This document shows positions 12,923 through 21,555 of a stretch of 64,000 nt of DNA, in pieces. The DNA comes from Allobosea lupini (GTDB taxonomy: Bacteria > Pseudomonadota > Alphaproteobacteria > Rhizobiales > Beijerinckiaceae), in NCBI RefSeq assembly GCF_900109525.1, contig NZ_FOAN01000006.1, positions 451,107-515,106 of the forward strand, written 5' to 3'. The position numbers and the translations under genes were made by a program. Numbering within the stretch: position 1 is the stretch's first letter; every line of letters begins with the position of its first letter. The notes beneath the pieces are model-generated. The model saw nothing but the letters and a program-made list of their open reading frames with translations. It ran no database searches and was not told where the DNA came from.

Positions 12923-13711
12923 TCAGGCGAAATCGGCCTCGACCGCGCCGAGCGCATCGATTTCGATCCGGACGCTGGCACCGGCACTGACCCACTGCGT
13001 TCGGACGAGGCTGCCAAGCAGGACAGTCTCGCCGGCCCGCAGTGGCATCCCGCGCTCGCTGGCGTGCTCCGCCAGCCATGCCAATGCCGCATAGGGATGG
13101 CCGAGCACGTCGGCGCCGACACCGGCACCGGCTTCGATCCCGTCGATAAGGACCCGCCCGCGCAACGTCGCGAGGTGAGGTAGCGCGGCCGGGTCATGCT
13201 CGCGGCCGAGCACGGCACCGGCGGCGAAGAAATCGTCAGCGACCAGCATCGGCGTGCCCGTTCCCTGCCAGTCGACATACCGGTCGTCGACGATCTCGAT
13301 CGCCGCCATCACCGCTCCGACCGCGCTGCGGACGCTCTCGGCCGTGAAAGGCCCTTCCGTCAGATCGCCCGCCAGCCGCACCGCGATCTCGCACTCGACT
13401 CCGGCCTTGACGAAGCAGCCATGCCGAAGCCTGGCATCGCCGCGATGCGTGGTGCCGGCGAAGAGCCCGGCGGCGCAAGGATGGGCGATGCCGAGATAGG
13501 CCTGCATCACCGGCGTGGTGCAGCCGACCTTCCAGCCGACCCTTGCACCGAAACGGCTTTCGGCAAGGCGCGCATGGACTGCGTCGCGCACCGCATAGGC
13601 CTCCACGAGGTCTCGTGGCGCGGTTCCGGCAGCTGGCGGCGCCAGAGGCGTCAGGCTCAGCCGCGCAGTAGCGATCGCATTGGCTGCGGCAGCGATGGCT
13701 GTATCGGACAA
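12923..13711 (-). CDS. 2-keto-4-pentenoate hydratase / fumarylacetoacetase-family protein
   Basis: This 262-residue protein belongs to the MhpD/FAH fold family, which hydrates or cleaves 2-oxo acids from aromatic breakdown using a divalent metal. Recognisable parts are ARVGWKVGCT (residues about 56-65), the acidic segment AGVECEIAVRL and the IEIVDDRY motif with metal-binding carboxylates. No other meta-cleavage genes are near, so the substrate is open; it may be a stand-alone 2-oxo-acid hydratase or decarboxylase. It runs in the same direction as the MFS gene 50 nt upstream and may share its transcript. Confidence 0.82.
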   Translation of the reverse strand: MSDTAIAAAANAIATARLSLTPLAPPAAGTAPRDLVEAYAVRDAVHARLAESRFGARVGWKVGCTTPVMQAYLGIAHPCAAGLFAGTTHRGDARLRHGCFVKAGVECEIAVRLAGDLTEGPFTAESVRSAVGAVMAAIEIVDDRYVDWQGTGTPMLVADDFFAAGAVLGREHDPAALPHLATLRGRVLIDGIEAGAGVGADVLGHPYAALAWLAEHASERGMPLRAGETVLLGSLVRTQWVSAGASVRIEIDALGAVEADFA

Positions 13712-13761
13712 GGCCAGGCTCCGGGCGTCGGGTAACGGCAGCCTGCCACGTGACGGCCCTC

Positions 13762-14967
13762 TCAGCCAGCACCATGCCGGGGCAGCCGTGGCAGCAGGAT
13801 CGTCAGGAGCCCGAGCAGCGGCAGATAGGAACAGACCTTGTAGACGAAGGTGATGCCATAGGCGTCGGCGAAGCCGCCGAGGAAGGCGGCGCCGAGCCCG
13901 CCCGCGCCGAAGGCGAAGCCGAAGAACATGCCGGCGATCAGGCCGACGCGGCCAGGCACCAGCTCCTGCGCGAACACCACGATTGCCGAGAAGGCCGAGG
14001 CGAAGACCAGCCCGATCATCACGCTCAGCACGCCGGTCCAGACCAGGTTGGCGTAGGGCAAGAGCAGCGCGAACGGGATGACGCCGAGGATCGAGAACCA
14101 GATTACGAAGCGCGCGCCGAAACGGTCCCCGATCGGGCCGCCAACGAAGGTGCCGACCGCCGCCGCGCCGAGGAACAGGAACAGCATCAACTGCGCGTCG
14201 CGGAAGCCGAGCTGGAACTGCTCGATGACGTAGAAGGTGAAGTAGCTGGAGATGCTCGCCATGTAGACGTTCTTGGTCGCGGTCAGCAGCACCAGCACGA
14301 ACAGCGCGAAGGCGACGCGCCCGCCCGGCAGCGGCAGGGTCCGGCTAGCCGGCGGACGCCCGGCCTGCGCCCGGCGATGGGCCGCGTACCAGGACCCGAC
14401 CCGGGTCAGGACGACGACGCCGGCCATGGCGATGACCGAGAGCCAGGCGACGCTGCCCTGGCCGAATGGCAGGACGACGAAAGCTGCCAGCAGCGGCCCC
14501 AGCGCCGAGCCGAGATTGCCGCCGACCTGGAACAGCGACTGCGCCAGGCCGTGCCGCCCGCCGGAGGCGAGCCGCGCGATCCGCGACGCCTCCGGATGGA
14601 AGATCGCCGAGCCCAGGCCGATCAGGCAGGCCGCGATGATCAGAGCCGCGAAATTATGGGCATTCCCGAGCAGGATCAGGCCACCGAAGGTCGAGGCCAT
14701 GCCGGCCGGCGCCGAATAGGGCATCGGCCAGCGATCGGTCACCATGCCGACGACCGGCTGCAGCAGCGAGGCCGTGACCTGGAAGGCCATGGTCAAGAGG
14801 CCGATCTGGATGAAATCCAGCGCGTAATTGGCCTTGAACAGCGGGTAGAGCGAGGCCAGCAGCGACTGCATGACGTCGTTCAGGAGATGGCAGAAGCTCA
14901 CCGCCAGCAGGACGGAGATCGTCGTCTTCTCGAAACGGGGCTGGCTCCCCTCGACCGTTGCAACCAT
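13762..14967 (-). CDS. MFS transporter, fosmidomycin-resistance (Fsr) type, copy 1
   Basis: This 401-residue inner-membrane protein has about twelve hydrophobic segments and the signature of the Fsr branch of the MFS: HLLNDVMQSLLASLYPL near the start, FQVTASLLQPVVGMVTDRW in loop 2-3 and GLGSAIFHPEASRIAR in helix 4. Fsr proteins export fosmidomycin and other small compounds; the natural substrate is unknown here. The adjacent AraC-type gene is divergent (105 nt gap) and is the likely regulator. A paralogue with the same signatures lies at 28940. Confidence 0.88.
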   Translation of the reverse strand: MVATVEGSQPRFEKTTISVLLAVSFCHLLNDVMQSLLASLYPLFKANYALDFIQIGLLTMAFQVTASLLQPVVGMVTDRWPMPYSAPAGMASTFGGLILLGNAHNFAALIIAACLIGLGSAIFHPEASRIARLASGGRHGLAQSLFQVGGNLGSALGPLLAAFVVLPFGQGSVAWLSVIAMAGVVVLTRVGSWYAAHRRAQAGRPPASRTLPLPGGRVAFALFVLVLLTATKNVYMASISSYFTFYVIEQFQLGFRDAQLMLFLFLGAAAVGTFVGGPIGDRFGARFVIWFSILGVIPFALLLPYANLVWTGVLSVMIGLVFASAFSAIVVFAQELVPGRVGLIAGMFFGFAFGAGGLGAAFLGGFADAYGITFVYKVCSYLPLLGLLTILLPRLPRHGAG

Positions 14968-15072
14968 GGCGCCATTCCCCGCATGCGGACCTTCAGCGGC
15001 GCTCCTTCTACAAGGCTTGCCCGTGACCTGCTTTCGTGATTCGGTCTAATTGCTTCGTGTTCGGGCCATTCG

Positions 15073-15894
15073 ATGAGAAAGCTGCCGCAGCCACAGGTCG
15101 AGGCCCTCCATTCCGACCATCGCCATATCCACGGCACGGTTGCCGACGCCGACGGCGATGTTCTGGTCCGCGTCTCCGACAATCCCGCCGGCTATACGAT
15201 CCCGCTGCACAGCCATCGCCAGATCCAGCTTCTCTGCGCCTTCTCCGGCGTGGTCCAGATCAACACCGAGCGTGGCAGCTGGATGATCCCGCCGGGCCAT
15301 GGCCTGCTCATCCCCGCCCGGCTGCAGCACGCGGTGGAGATGCTGAGCGATGTCAGCATCAAGTCGGTCTATCTCCTGACCGGAGATGACGACCTGGCGG
15401 AGCGCATGCTGCAGGTGCTCGGCGTCACCGATCTCGCCCATGCGCTGATCGTCGAGGCGATCCGCCTGCGCGACATGCCGCCGGGCCATCGCAAGCTCGC
15501 CCTCGTCCTCGAGCTGCTGACGGCCGAGATCGCCGCGCTGCCGATCCGGCCGCTCGGCCTGCCCATCCCCGCCGACAGGCGTCTCGCTGCCCTCTGCCGC
15601 GCCTATATGGCCGCGCCCTCGGTCAATGAGCGTCTTGACGATTGGGCTGCGAAGCTCGCGATGAGTCGGCGGACCTTCACCCGGCTCTTCCAGCGTGAGA
15701 CCGGCCTCAGCTTCGTCGCCTGGCGCCAGCAGGCCAGCCTGTTCGCCTGCCTGCCTCGGCTGGCGGAAGGCATGCCGGTCACGCAAGCCGCCATGCTGGC
15801 GGGCTATGACAATGTCGCGGCGTTCACGACCATGTTCAGGCGGCGGCTGGGCACTGCGCCGCGCAACTACATGAAGGCCTCGCTGGCGCGATAG
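15073..15894 (+). CDS. AraC-family transcriptional regulator with N-terminal cupin
   Basis: This 273-residue regulator has a small cupin-like sensing domain (PLHSHRQIQLLCAFSGVVQI at about 38-57) and a C-terminal double helix-turn-helix of AraC type (LAMSRRTFTRLFQRETGLS and AAMLAGYDNVAAFTTMFRR). Regulators of this cupin type often control a divergent efflux gene. It faces the Fsr-type MFS pump across 105 nt, so control of that pump is the natural hypothesis. The start is ATG at 15073; no strong ribosome site precedes it. The ligand is unknown. Confidence 0.88.
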   Translation: MRKLPQPQVEALHSDHRHIHGTVADADGDVLVRVSDNPAGYTIPLHSHRQIQLLCAFSGVVQINTERGSWMIPPGHGLLIPARLQHAVEMLSDVSIKSVYLLTGDDDLAERMLQVLGVTDLAHALIVEAIRLRDMPPGHRKLALVLELLTAEIAALPIRPLGLPIPADRRLAALCRAYMAAPSVNERLDDWAAKLAMSRRTFTRLFQRETGLSFVAWRQQASLFACLPRLAEGMPVTQAAMLAGYDNVAAFTTMFRRRLGTAPRNYMKASLAR

Positions 15895-15913
15895 CGTCGC
15901 CGCAACCGGCATG

Positions 15914-15940
15914 AAAAAGGGCCGCTCTCGCGAGCGGCCC
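15914..15940 (-). terminator. Intrinsic terminator of the porin gene
   Basis: The stem GGGCCGCTC/GAGCGGCCC with loop TCGC occupies 15919-15940. On the minus strand it is followed by five T (complement of 15914-15918). It lies about 75 nt past the porin stop and just after the convergent araC stop. It is a good minus-strand intrinsic terminator; on the plus strand it lacks a T-run. Confidence 0.75.
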
Positions 15941-15959
15941 TGAAGCAGTGCATGCGGCT

Positions 15960-16006
15960 AGGGCACGTGCCGATCAGATTAAAGCAATCTGATCGGCACG
16001 TGCCCT
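15960..16006. repeat. 47-bp palindrome with perfect 21-bp arms
   Basis: Two perfectly complementary 21-bp arms (15960-15980 and 15986-16006) flank the loop AAAGC. Each arm contains a smaller palindrome GGCACGTGCC. The element lies 7 nt beyond the porin stop, upstream of the porin terminator on that transcript. It could form a very stable 3' hairpin protecting the porin mRNA, or a DNA cruciform. It may equally be a dispersed chromosomal repeat; only one copy is seen here. Confidence 0.9.
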
Positions 16007-16013
16007 GAGGCCC

Positions 16014-16943
16014 TCACTTCGGCGCGAAGATGCCGACGCTGCTGGCCGTGATGTCGAAGGAGAGCGTCGCCACCACAGTCGGGGCGCACCATTTCGAGCG
16101 CCCCGAACCCGAGTTGACCCCGCGCGGATCGGCCGTCAGCGCGAAGCATTCGGTCTTCGACAGGTTGGTGTCGTGATAGCGCACATCCGCCGTCAGGTTC
16201 TTCCAGGTGTAGGAGACACCGGCGTTCCAGTAGGCGTAGTCGGGCAGGTTGGTCGGCGGCACAGTCGACCAGATCGCCAGATTGGTCGTTCCGAGCCAGT
16301 AATGGCCGAACTCGCCGGAGACCGAGAGGCCTTCCAGGAAGGGCAGGTTGTACTTCGCCGTCACCGAGGCATAGGTGCCGCTCGCGCCGGTGCCGAGCCA
16401 GTCCCAGGCGTAGAAGACGTTGGCACCGAGGATCAGCTTGTCCTCGAAATTGTAGCTGACCTTCCCGTAAACCTCGGTGTAGTCGGTGTTCCGCGGCGTC
16501 CAGTACACGCCGGCCGTATCGATGAACTGCTTCTCGCTGGGATAATAGTACTGCCAGACGCCGACATCGACGGTGACCGGACCGAATTTCGGACGGATAC
16601 CGGCGTAGAAGTCGATCTCGGCCGGCGGACGCGTCGCCAGGTCGACATTTGAGGCATAGACGCCGGCATAGACCAGGTTGTCGTAGAACTGCAGCTCGGC
16701 GCCGCCCTGGATCGCCGGCTTGCGGTCAGTCTGCGAGATGCCGCGGAAATTGTAGTCCGTCATGCCCTTCACGCTGACGGCGATGTCGAACCAGGTGATG
16801 CTCGGGGCCACCGGCGGGGGCGGAGCGCCCTTCTTGCTCGGCAGGTCGGAGGCGAGCGCCGCGCCCGAAACCGTCAGCGCCATCGAAAGCGCAAAGCCCG
16901 TCAGCAAGCCGGAAGTCTTCAAGGCAGCCATCGCGAACTCCAT
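16014..16943 (-). CDS. TorF-family putative porin
   Basis: A 309-residue outer-membrane beta-barrel candidate of the TorF (TIGR02001) family. It starts with a Sec signal peptide (ALSMALTVSGAALASD), then a proline-rich linker and alternating amphipathic strands rich in aromatic residues (DYNFRGISQT, VDVGVWQYYYP, EVYGKVSYNFEDKL, VSGEFGHYWLG). The final strand ends in a stretch before IFAPK rather than a classic terminal Phe. The start at 16943 has AGGGA upstream; an ATG at 16931 with GGAG six nt before it is equally possible. Transported substrate is unknown. A long palindrome and a terminator follow the stop. Confidence 0.85.
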   Translation of the reverse strand: MEFAMAALKTSGLLTGFALSMALTVSGAALASDLPSKKGAPPPPVAPSITWFDIAVSVKGMTDYNFRGISQTDRKPAIQGGAELQFYDNLVYAGVYASNVDLATRPPAEIDFYAGIRPKFGPVTVDVGVWQYYYPSEKQFIDTAGVYWTPRNTDYTEVYGKVSYNFEDKLILGANVFYAWDWLGTGASGTYASVTAKYNLPFLEGLSVSGEFGHYWLGTTNLAIWSTVPPTNLPDYAYWNAGVSYTWKNLTADVRYHDTNLSKTECFALTADPRGVNSGSGRSKWCAPTVVATLSFDITASSVGIFAPK

Positions 16944-17085
16944 CGAGATCCCTGCACGACTCCAGTCATGCATTCGCCATGATTAGGCCTTCGCAGCCGC
17001 AATATCGGCAAGGCGAGCTTTTTGGCAGACTGCCGCATCAATAGGCAAATCTGTCGGTTTCGGCGCATTCCGCGCCCAGAAAAGC

Positions 17086-17122
17086 GCCCGCGGCCATTGC
17101 TGACCGCGGGCGTGACTTTTTT
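17086..17122. terminator. Bidirectional terminator-like hairpin after the L,D-transpeptidase gene
   Basis: The stem GCCCGCGG/CCGCGGGC (17086-17093 and 17104-17111, 10-nt loop) is followed on the plus strand by GTGAC and six T. On the minus strand it is followed by GCTTTTC. It lies about 35 nt past the stop of the minus-strand L,D-transpeptidase gene and would end that transcript; it could also stop plus-strand readthrough. Confidence 0.65.
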
Positions 17123-17145
17123 ACATCAGATGATTTGCAGACCGC

Positions 17146-18567
17146 TCAGCGAGTCGCAGGCTGGTTCGCATAGGCGGCATCGGGCTGCTGGAGCTGCGAG
17201 GTCCGCAGGGTCGAGGCACGCCGCGGCGGCAGCGGCACGGTCACCGTCTGCGGGGCCTCTGGCACGGTCGAGGCGACCGGCGACTGCTCCTTAGGCTCGG
17301 AGGAGCTGCCGAGCAGCGGTACGAAGCTCAGCGCGCGCTGATAGAAGGAGGGCTGCGCCGGTGCGGCCGAAGCCGTCTGGATCGGAGCAGCGGTGGCCTC
17401 GCCCGGGTTCGCCTTGGCGACCTGCGCCGCTGCATCGCTTGCCGGCTTGGCGGCGGGTTGCACGGACGCAGGCCTGGTCGGTGCGGCAGCGGCGACGACA
17501 GGCTTGGCGTCCTCCATCTGCGCGCTGCTGACCGCGGCGAGCACAGCGTCGTTATCAGCCGATTCGGCCCGCACGGTCGCCTTGGTGCGGCCCTTGTCGT
17601 CGAGCACGACGACGCGCGGGCCGATCAGCGAATCGACGCGGCTGATGCCGACATCACGCGAGCCCCAGGCCACCGACCTGTTCAGGGAATCAGCGCCGGA
17701 CTGGGCAAGCTGACGCTTGAACGAGGAATGCTGGTCGCCATCGTCATAGATCAGCTTGACTGCGGGGGTGCCCTTGGACACCAGCGCCGCGACCTGGATC
17801 TCGTCCTGCTGGCGCTTCTGCGCGATCGCCTGCGTCAACGAGGGGTCGACCTGGACGCCGTCGCGGTTAAAGGCGTAGCGCCCACCAACGACCGAAACCG
17901 AAGGCTCGTCCTTGGCAACCTCGAAATAATCCGAGCCTTCCTTCAGGTTCTTCCAGAAGGCTATATTCGGATCGAGCCGGTGCTTGGCGAGGTTCTCCGG
18001 CGTCATCCGGAAGGGATAAGCCTGCATCTGAACGGCGCGCTGCCCGCCATTCTGGGCCTCGCGGACCAGCGCGTAGATCTCGCCGATCTGGTCGTCGGTC
18101 ATCGAATAGCAGCCGGCCGAGGAGCAGGCGCCATGCACCATGAGATGCGCGCCGGTGCGGCCATGCGCCCTGTCATAGGCGTTGGGATAGCCCATGTTGA
18201 ACGAGACGTAGAACGACGAGTTAGGGTTCATCTGCGCCGGGCTGATGGCGTAGAAACCCTCGGGCGCCATGCGGTCGCCCTCCCGCACCTTCGGGCCGAG
18301 CTGGCCGGACCAGCGGCACATCGGATAGGTCTTCAGCAGCGCGTATTTGCCGTCCGCGCGCTTCTTCCAGACCTCGAGCTCCGACTCCTTCTTGTAGGAG
18401 CGAATCACGATGGGCTGGCTCTTGCTCATGCCCTTCTCGGACATCAGCGTGTAGGTCGCCGACGGAATCGGGATGTTGTGGCGCGCGGAGCCGCGATAGC
18501 GGTCCTCTTCGCAGGCTGCCAAACTGAGGCCAAGGAGCGCCGCCAGCGCGAAATGTCTCACAGCCAC
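17146..18567 (-). CDS. YafK-type L,D-transpeptidase lipoprotein
   Basis: A 473-residue envelope protein begins with a lipoprotein signal (lipobox L-A-A-C, Cys19). A YkuD/L,D-transpeptidase domain spans roughly residues 48-170, with His145 and Cys153 in HGACSSAGCYSMTDDQI, the YafK/DpaA-like variant of the catalytic motif. E. coli YafK (DpaA) removes Braun lipoprotein from peptidoglycan, so cleavage rather than crosslinking is possible. The C-terminal 250 residues are low-complexity, rich in A, P, S and Q, and probably disordered. It sits alone between the porin and accA with a terminator behind it. Confidence 0.88.
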   Translation of the reverse strand: MAVRHFALAALLGLSLAACEEDRYRGSARHNIPIPSATYTLMSEKGMSKSQPIVIRSYKKESELEVWKKRADGKYALLKTYPMCRWSGQLGPKVREGDRMAPEGFYAISPAQMNPNSSFYVSFNMGYPNAYDRAHGRTGAHLMVHGACSSAGCYSMTDDQIGEIYALVREAQNGGQRAVQMQAYPFRMTPENLAKHRLDPNIAFWKNLKEGSDYFEVAKDEPSVSVVGGRYAFNRDGVQVDPSLTQAIAQKRQQDEIQVAALVSKGTPAVKLIYDDGDQHSSFKRQLAQSGADSLNRSVAWGSRDVGISRVDSLIGPRVVVLDDKGRTKATVRAESADNDAVLAAVSSAQMEDAKPVVAAAAPTRPASVQPAAKPASDAAAQVAKANPGEATAAPIQTASAAPAQPSFYQRALSFVPLLGSSSEPKEQSPVASTVPEAPQTVTVPLPPRRASTLRTSQLQQPDAAYANQPATR

Positions 18568-18765
18568 GTCGTCAATCCCATTTCGCGCAGACGCGTCAAA
18601 GCCGACAATGCCTCAGACAACGCGGCCAAATTATGCCCGTCGATTGGTTGCAGGATCGTTAGCCTTGACCGTCCCTTACCACAGGAGGCTCGCAGATGGC
18701 CATATGGCGAAGCCGCGGTAAAGCGCCCGCCGGGCCGAACGCCCGCTTGCGCACAATCGGCAGGG

Positions 18766-19719
18766 CTACAGCGCCCGGCCGATCGCCAGGTATTTCTGTG
18801 CCCGCCGATCGACGATCTCGTCGGCACCGAGCCCGGCGAATTCGGACAGCGCCGCCTCGATCGCCGCGCCGGCCCGCTCGATCGCGCCCTGGGGATCGCG
18901 GTGGGCGCCGCCGGTCGGCTCGGTGACGATCCTGTCGATCACACCGAAGCGCAGCAGATCCTGGGCGGTGATCTTCATGCCGGTCGCGGCATCCTGGGCA
19001 CGCGCCGTGTCGCGCCAGAGGATCGAGGCAGCGCCTTCCGGCGAGATCACCGAATAGATCGCATGCTCGAGCATCAGCACCCTGCTCGCGGCAGCGATCG
19101 CGATCGCCCCGCCCGAGCCGCCCTCGCCGATCACCAGCGCGACGCTCGGCGTGCGCAGGGCAAGGCAGGTCTCGGTCGAGCGCGCGATCGCCTCGGCCTG
19201 GCCGCGCTCCTCGGCCTCGATGCCGGGATAGGCGCCGGCGGTGTCGATGAAGCTCAGCACCGGCAGGCCGAAGCGATCGGCCAGTTCCATCAGGCGCACA
19301 GCCTTACGGTAGCCTTCGGGCTTGGGCATGCCGAAATTGTGCTTGATGCGGGTCTCGGTCGAGTTGCCCTTCTCCTGGCCGATCACGCACACCGGCTCGC
19401 CGCGGAAGCGGCCGAAGCCGCCGACGATCGCCTCGTCCTCGCCGAAGGCACGGTCGCCCGCCATCGGCGTGAACTCGTCGATCAGGGCAGAGCAGTAGTC
19501 GAGGAAATGCGGTCGCTGCGGATGGCGCGCCACCAGCGTCTTCTGCCAGGGCGTCAGGGCGCCATACAGGTCCTTCAGCGCCTGCGAGGCCTTGGCTTCG
19601 AGCTTGCCGACCTCCTCGGCGAGCGAATAGCCGTCGCCCTTGCCGTCGAGCGCACGCAGTTCATCAGCCTTCGCCTCCAATTCGGCAACCGGCTTTTCGA
19701 AATCGAGATAGCTTCGCAT
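18766..19719 (-). CDS. accA: Acetyl-CoA carboxylase carboxyltransferase subunit alpha
   Basis: AccA pairs with AccD to move the carboxyl group from biotin to acetyl-CoA, the first step of fatty-acid synthesis. The 317-residue protein has the family N-terminus MRSYLDFEKPVAELEAK and the crotonase-fold core: RIKHNFGMPKPEGYRKA, PVLSFIDTAGAYPG and the oxyanion-hole stretch GEGGSGGAIAIA. The length is normal. An ATG two codons upstream at 19725 is an alternative start. The open frame extends to 20079, but that part has no family resemblance and is rejected. Confidence 0.97.
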   Translation of the reverse strand: MRSYLDFEKPVAELEAKADELRALDGKGDGYSLAEEVGKLEAKASQALKDLYGALTPWQKTLVARHPQRPHFLDYCSALIDEFTPMAGDRAFGEDEAIVGGFGRFRGEPVCVIGQEKGNSTETRIKHNFGMPKPEGYRKAVRLMELADRFGLPVLSFIDTAGAYPGIEAEERGQAEAIARSTETCLALRTPSVALVIGEGGSGGAIAIAAASRVLMLEHAIYSVISPEGAASILWRDTARAQDAATGMKITAQDLLRFGVIDRIVTEPTGGAHRDPQGAIERAGAAIEAALSEFAGLGADEIVDRRAQKYLAIGRAL

Positions 19720-19837
19720 CGACATCCAGATCAGGTCCCGCTTTCCCACGGAAGAGGCGGCAGCATCGGCCGCCAGGGGTCGCGGCGACGGAACGGTCAA
19801 AAAGGCGGCGGACCTTGGCCGCGCCCCGGCGAAATTG

Positions 19838-20608
19838 TCAACCCGCCGGCATATTCGCCTCATCCTGCCGCGGCAGCCGACCTGAGGAGTGGCCCTGCGG
19901 CAGCAGGACCGGCCGGAAGGCGAAGCTGCGCCGCGTCGCCCGCAAGGGCGCGCGCCGGTAGAACTGCTTGGTCGCGTCGATGACGTAGACGCCGGCGAAG
20001 GGCAGCGACAGCCCGCCGCCGACCTTCTCCCAGGCCATGGCCGAGCGCATGAACAGGCGCCGGCGCAGCGGCGGCACATAGAGCGCCTCGGCCCAGTGCT
20101 CGGGCGAGAACATGGCCCGGCGCATCAAGGCCTCGATCTGCGACCGGCTGAACGGCCGGCCATGGCCGAAGGGCGTCGTATCCATCCGCGCCCACAGGCC
20201 GCGCCGGTTCGGCACGACGACGATCAGCCGCCCGCCCGGGCTCAGCACCCGCGAGATCTCTTCCAGCAGATCCTCGGGGCTTTCGGTCTCCTCCAGCGCG
20301 TGGACCAGCAGCACCCGGTCGACCGAGGCGGTCGGGAGCGGCAGCAGGGTCGGCTCGACCAGAGCGGAAGCGGAAAGCCCGGGCGAAGGCCAGTTCACCA
20401 CGCCCTGCGCCGCCGGCATGAAGGCGATCACCCGCTCGGCCTCGCCGCCGAGCAGCGGCAGATAGGGCGTCGCGAAGCCCAGCCCCAGCAAGCGCTGGCG
20501 CCGGCAATCCGGCCAGAGCCTCAGCATGACCCGGCCGACGGTCCGCCGCGCCACATGCCCGAGCGGGCTGGCGTAGAAGCTGCGCAGGTCGACGACATCC
20601 AGGGCCAT
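19838..20608 (-). CDS. Class I SAM-dependent methyltransferase
   Basis: A 256-residue protein has the back half of a Rossmann-type methyltransferase: VLLVHALEETESPEDLLEE (motif post-I/II region) and RVLSPGGRLIVVVPNRRGLWAR (motif III region). The N-terminal SAM loop is unusual (LGLGFATPYLPLLGG) but in the right place. Homologous genes are often found divergent from a glyoxalase II gene, as here (gloB starts 163 nt away). The methyl acceptor is unknown. The stop lies about 110 nt upstream of accA on the same strand. Confidence 0.82.
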   Translation of the reverse strand: MALDVVDLRSFYASPLGHVARRTVGRVMLRLWPDCRRQRLLGLGFATPYLPLLGGEAERVIAFMPAAQGVVNWPSPGLSASALVEPTLLPLPTASVDRVLLVHALEETESPEDLLEEISRVLSPGGRLIVVVPNRRGLWARMDTTPFGHGRPFSRSQIEALMRRAMFSPEHWAEALYVPPLRRRLFMRSAMAWEKVGGGLSLPFAGVYVIDATKQFYRRAPLRATRRSFAFRPVLLPQGHSSGRLPRQDEANMPAG

Positions 20609-20652
20609 GCCGACGGAGATGGCTCAGCGGGGCCGGGAGTGCAAGGGTAGAC

Positions 20653-20761
20653 GGCAGTCGGCAATCGGCAGTAGGCAGTCCCCAGCCTGACTTGATAGGT
20701 TGCCGCCTCGATCCGCGCCGGCTCGGATTCTCCGATTGCCGACTGCTTGTTGCCGACTGCC
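20653..20761. repeat. Two opposed arrays of degenerate heptamers
   Basis: Four tandem heptamers read GGCAGTC, GGCAATC, GGCAGTA, GGCAGTC (20653-20680). After a 53-nt gap come four inverted ones: GATTGCC, GACTGCT, TGTTGCC, GACTGCC (20734-20761). They share a perfect 15-bp inverted repeat (20654-20668 with 20732-20746). The element fills the divergent gap between the methyltransferase and gloB genes and ends 10 nt before the gloB start. It could fold back on itself as RNA. It looks like a short tandem repeat family of intergenic type. Confidence 0.8.
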
Positions 20762-20771
20762 GGAGCTTCCC

Positions 20772-21536
20772 ATGCCGCTCGACATCCATGTCTTCCGCAC
20801 GCTCAGCGACAATGCCGGCGCGCTGCTGCGCGACCCCGCCACCGGCACCTGCGCCACCATCGATGTTCCCGATGCGAACGAGGTGCTCGCCGCCGCCAAG
20901 GCCAGGGGCTGGTCGATCAGCCAGGTGCTGGTCACGCATGAGCACGCCGACCACGTCCAGGGCGTCGCCGCGCTGAAGCAGGCGACCGGCGCCAAGGTGT
21001 TCGCACCGGAAGCCGCGCGCGCCGGCGCGCCCGTCGATGTCGTCCTCGGCGAAGGCGACCGCGTCTCGGTCGGCGGCTACGACTTCGAGACCTGGGCGAC
21101 GCCCGGCCATGCCGACGGGCATGTCAGCTTCATCGGCGAAAGCGCCAAGCTCGCCCTCGTCGGCGATGTCGTCTTCGTCATGGGCTGCGGCCGCGTCATG
21201 CCCGGCAAGATGGAAGCGATGTGGACCTCGCTCTCGCGCATCATGACGCTGCCGGACGCGACCACGCTGATCACCGGCCATGACTACACGCTCTCGAATG
21301 CCCGCTTCGCCGCGGCCATGGACCCGAGCAACGCCGCCGTTGCCGCTCGCCTCGCCGAGGCCGAGGCGGCGAAGGCCGAGGGACGCTTCTGGGCGGTGAC
21401 CACGATCGGCGAGGAGCGGGCGACCAACCCCTTCTTCCGCGCCGAGGAGCCGGCGCTCGCTGCGACGCTCGGCATCGTCGGCAAGCCGGCGGGCGAGGTC
21501 TTCGCCGCGCTGCGCGAGGCCAAGAACAAATTTTGA
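20772..21536 (+). CDS. gloB: MBL-fold hydroxyacylglutathione hydrolase (glyoxalase II)
   Basis: A 254-residue metallo-beta-lactamase-fold hydrolase has THEHADH (H56, H58, D60, H61), GHADGH, the GDVVFVMGCGR segment with the bridging Asp, and ITGHDYT with the last His ligand. The C-terminal helical part with the NPFFR glutathione-contact motif fits glyoxalase II, which releases D-lactate from S-lactoylglutathione. The start is ATG at 20772 with CGGAG upstream. The cupin gene follows 19 nt later. Confidence 0.92.
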   Translation: MPLDIHVFRTLSDNAGALLRDPATGTCATIDVPDANEVLAAAKARGWSISQVLVTHEHADHVQGVAALKQATGAKVFAPEAARAGAPVDVVLGEGDRVSVGGYDFETWATPGHADGHVSFIGESAKLALVGDVVFVMGCGRVMPGKMEAMWTSLSRIMTLPDATTLITGHDYTLSNARFAAAMDPSNAAVAARLAEAEAAKAEGRFWAVTTIGEERATNPFFRAEEPALAATLGIVGKPAGEVFAALREAKNKF

Positions 21537-21555
21537 GAACAGGTTCTGACGCCAG

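Noticed and set aside
19720..20079. N-terminal extension of accA
   Set aside because: The upstream open frame is Arg/Cys/Ser-rich, unlike AccA, and overlaps the methyltransferase gene; AccA proteins begin at MRSYLDF.
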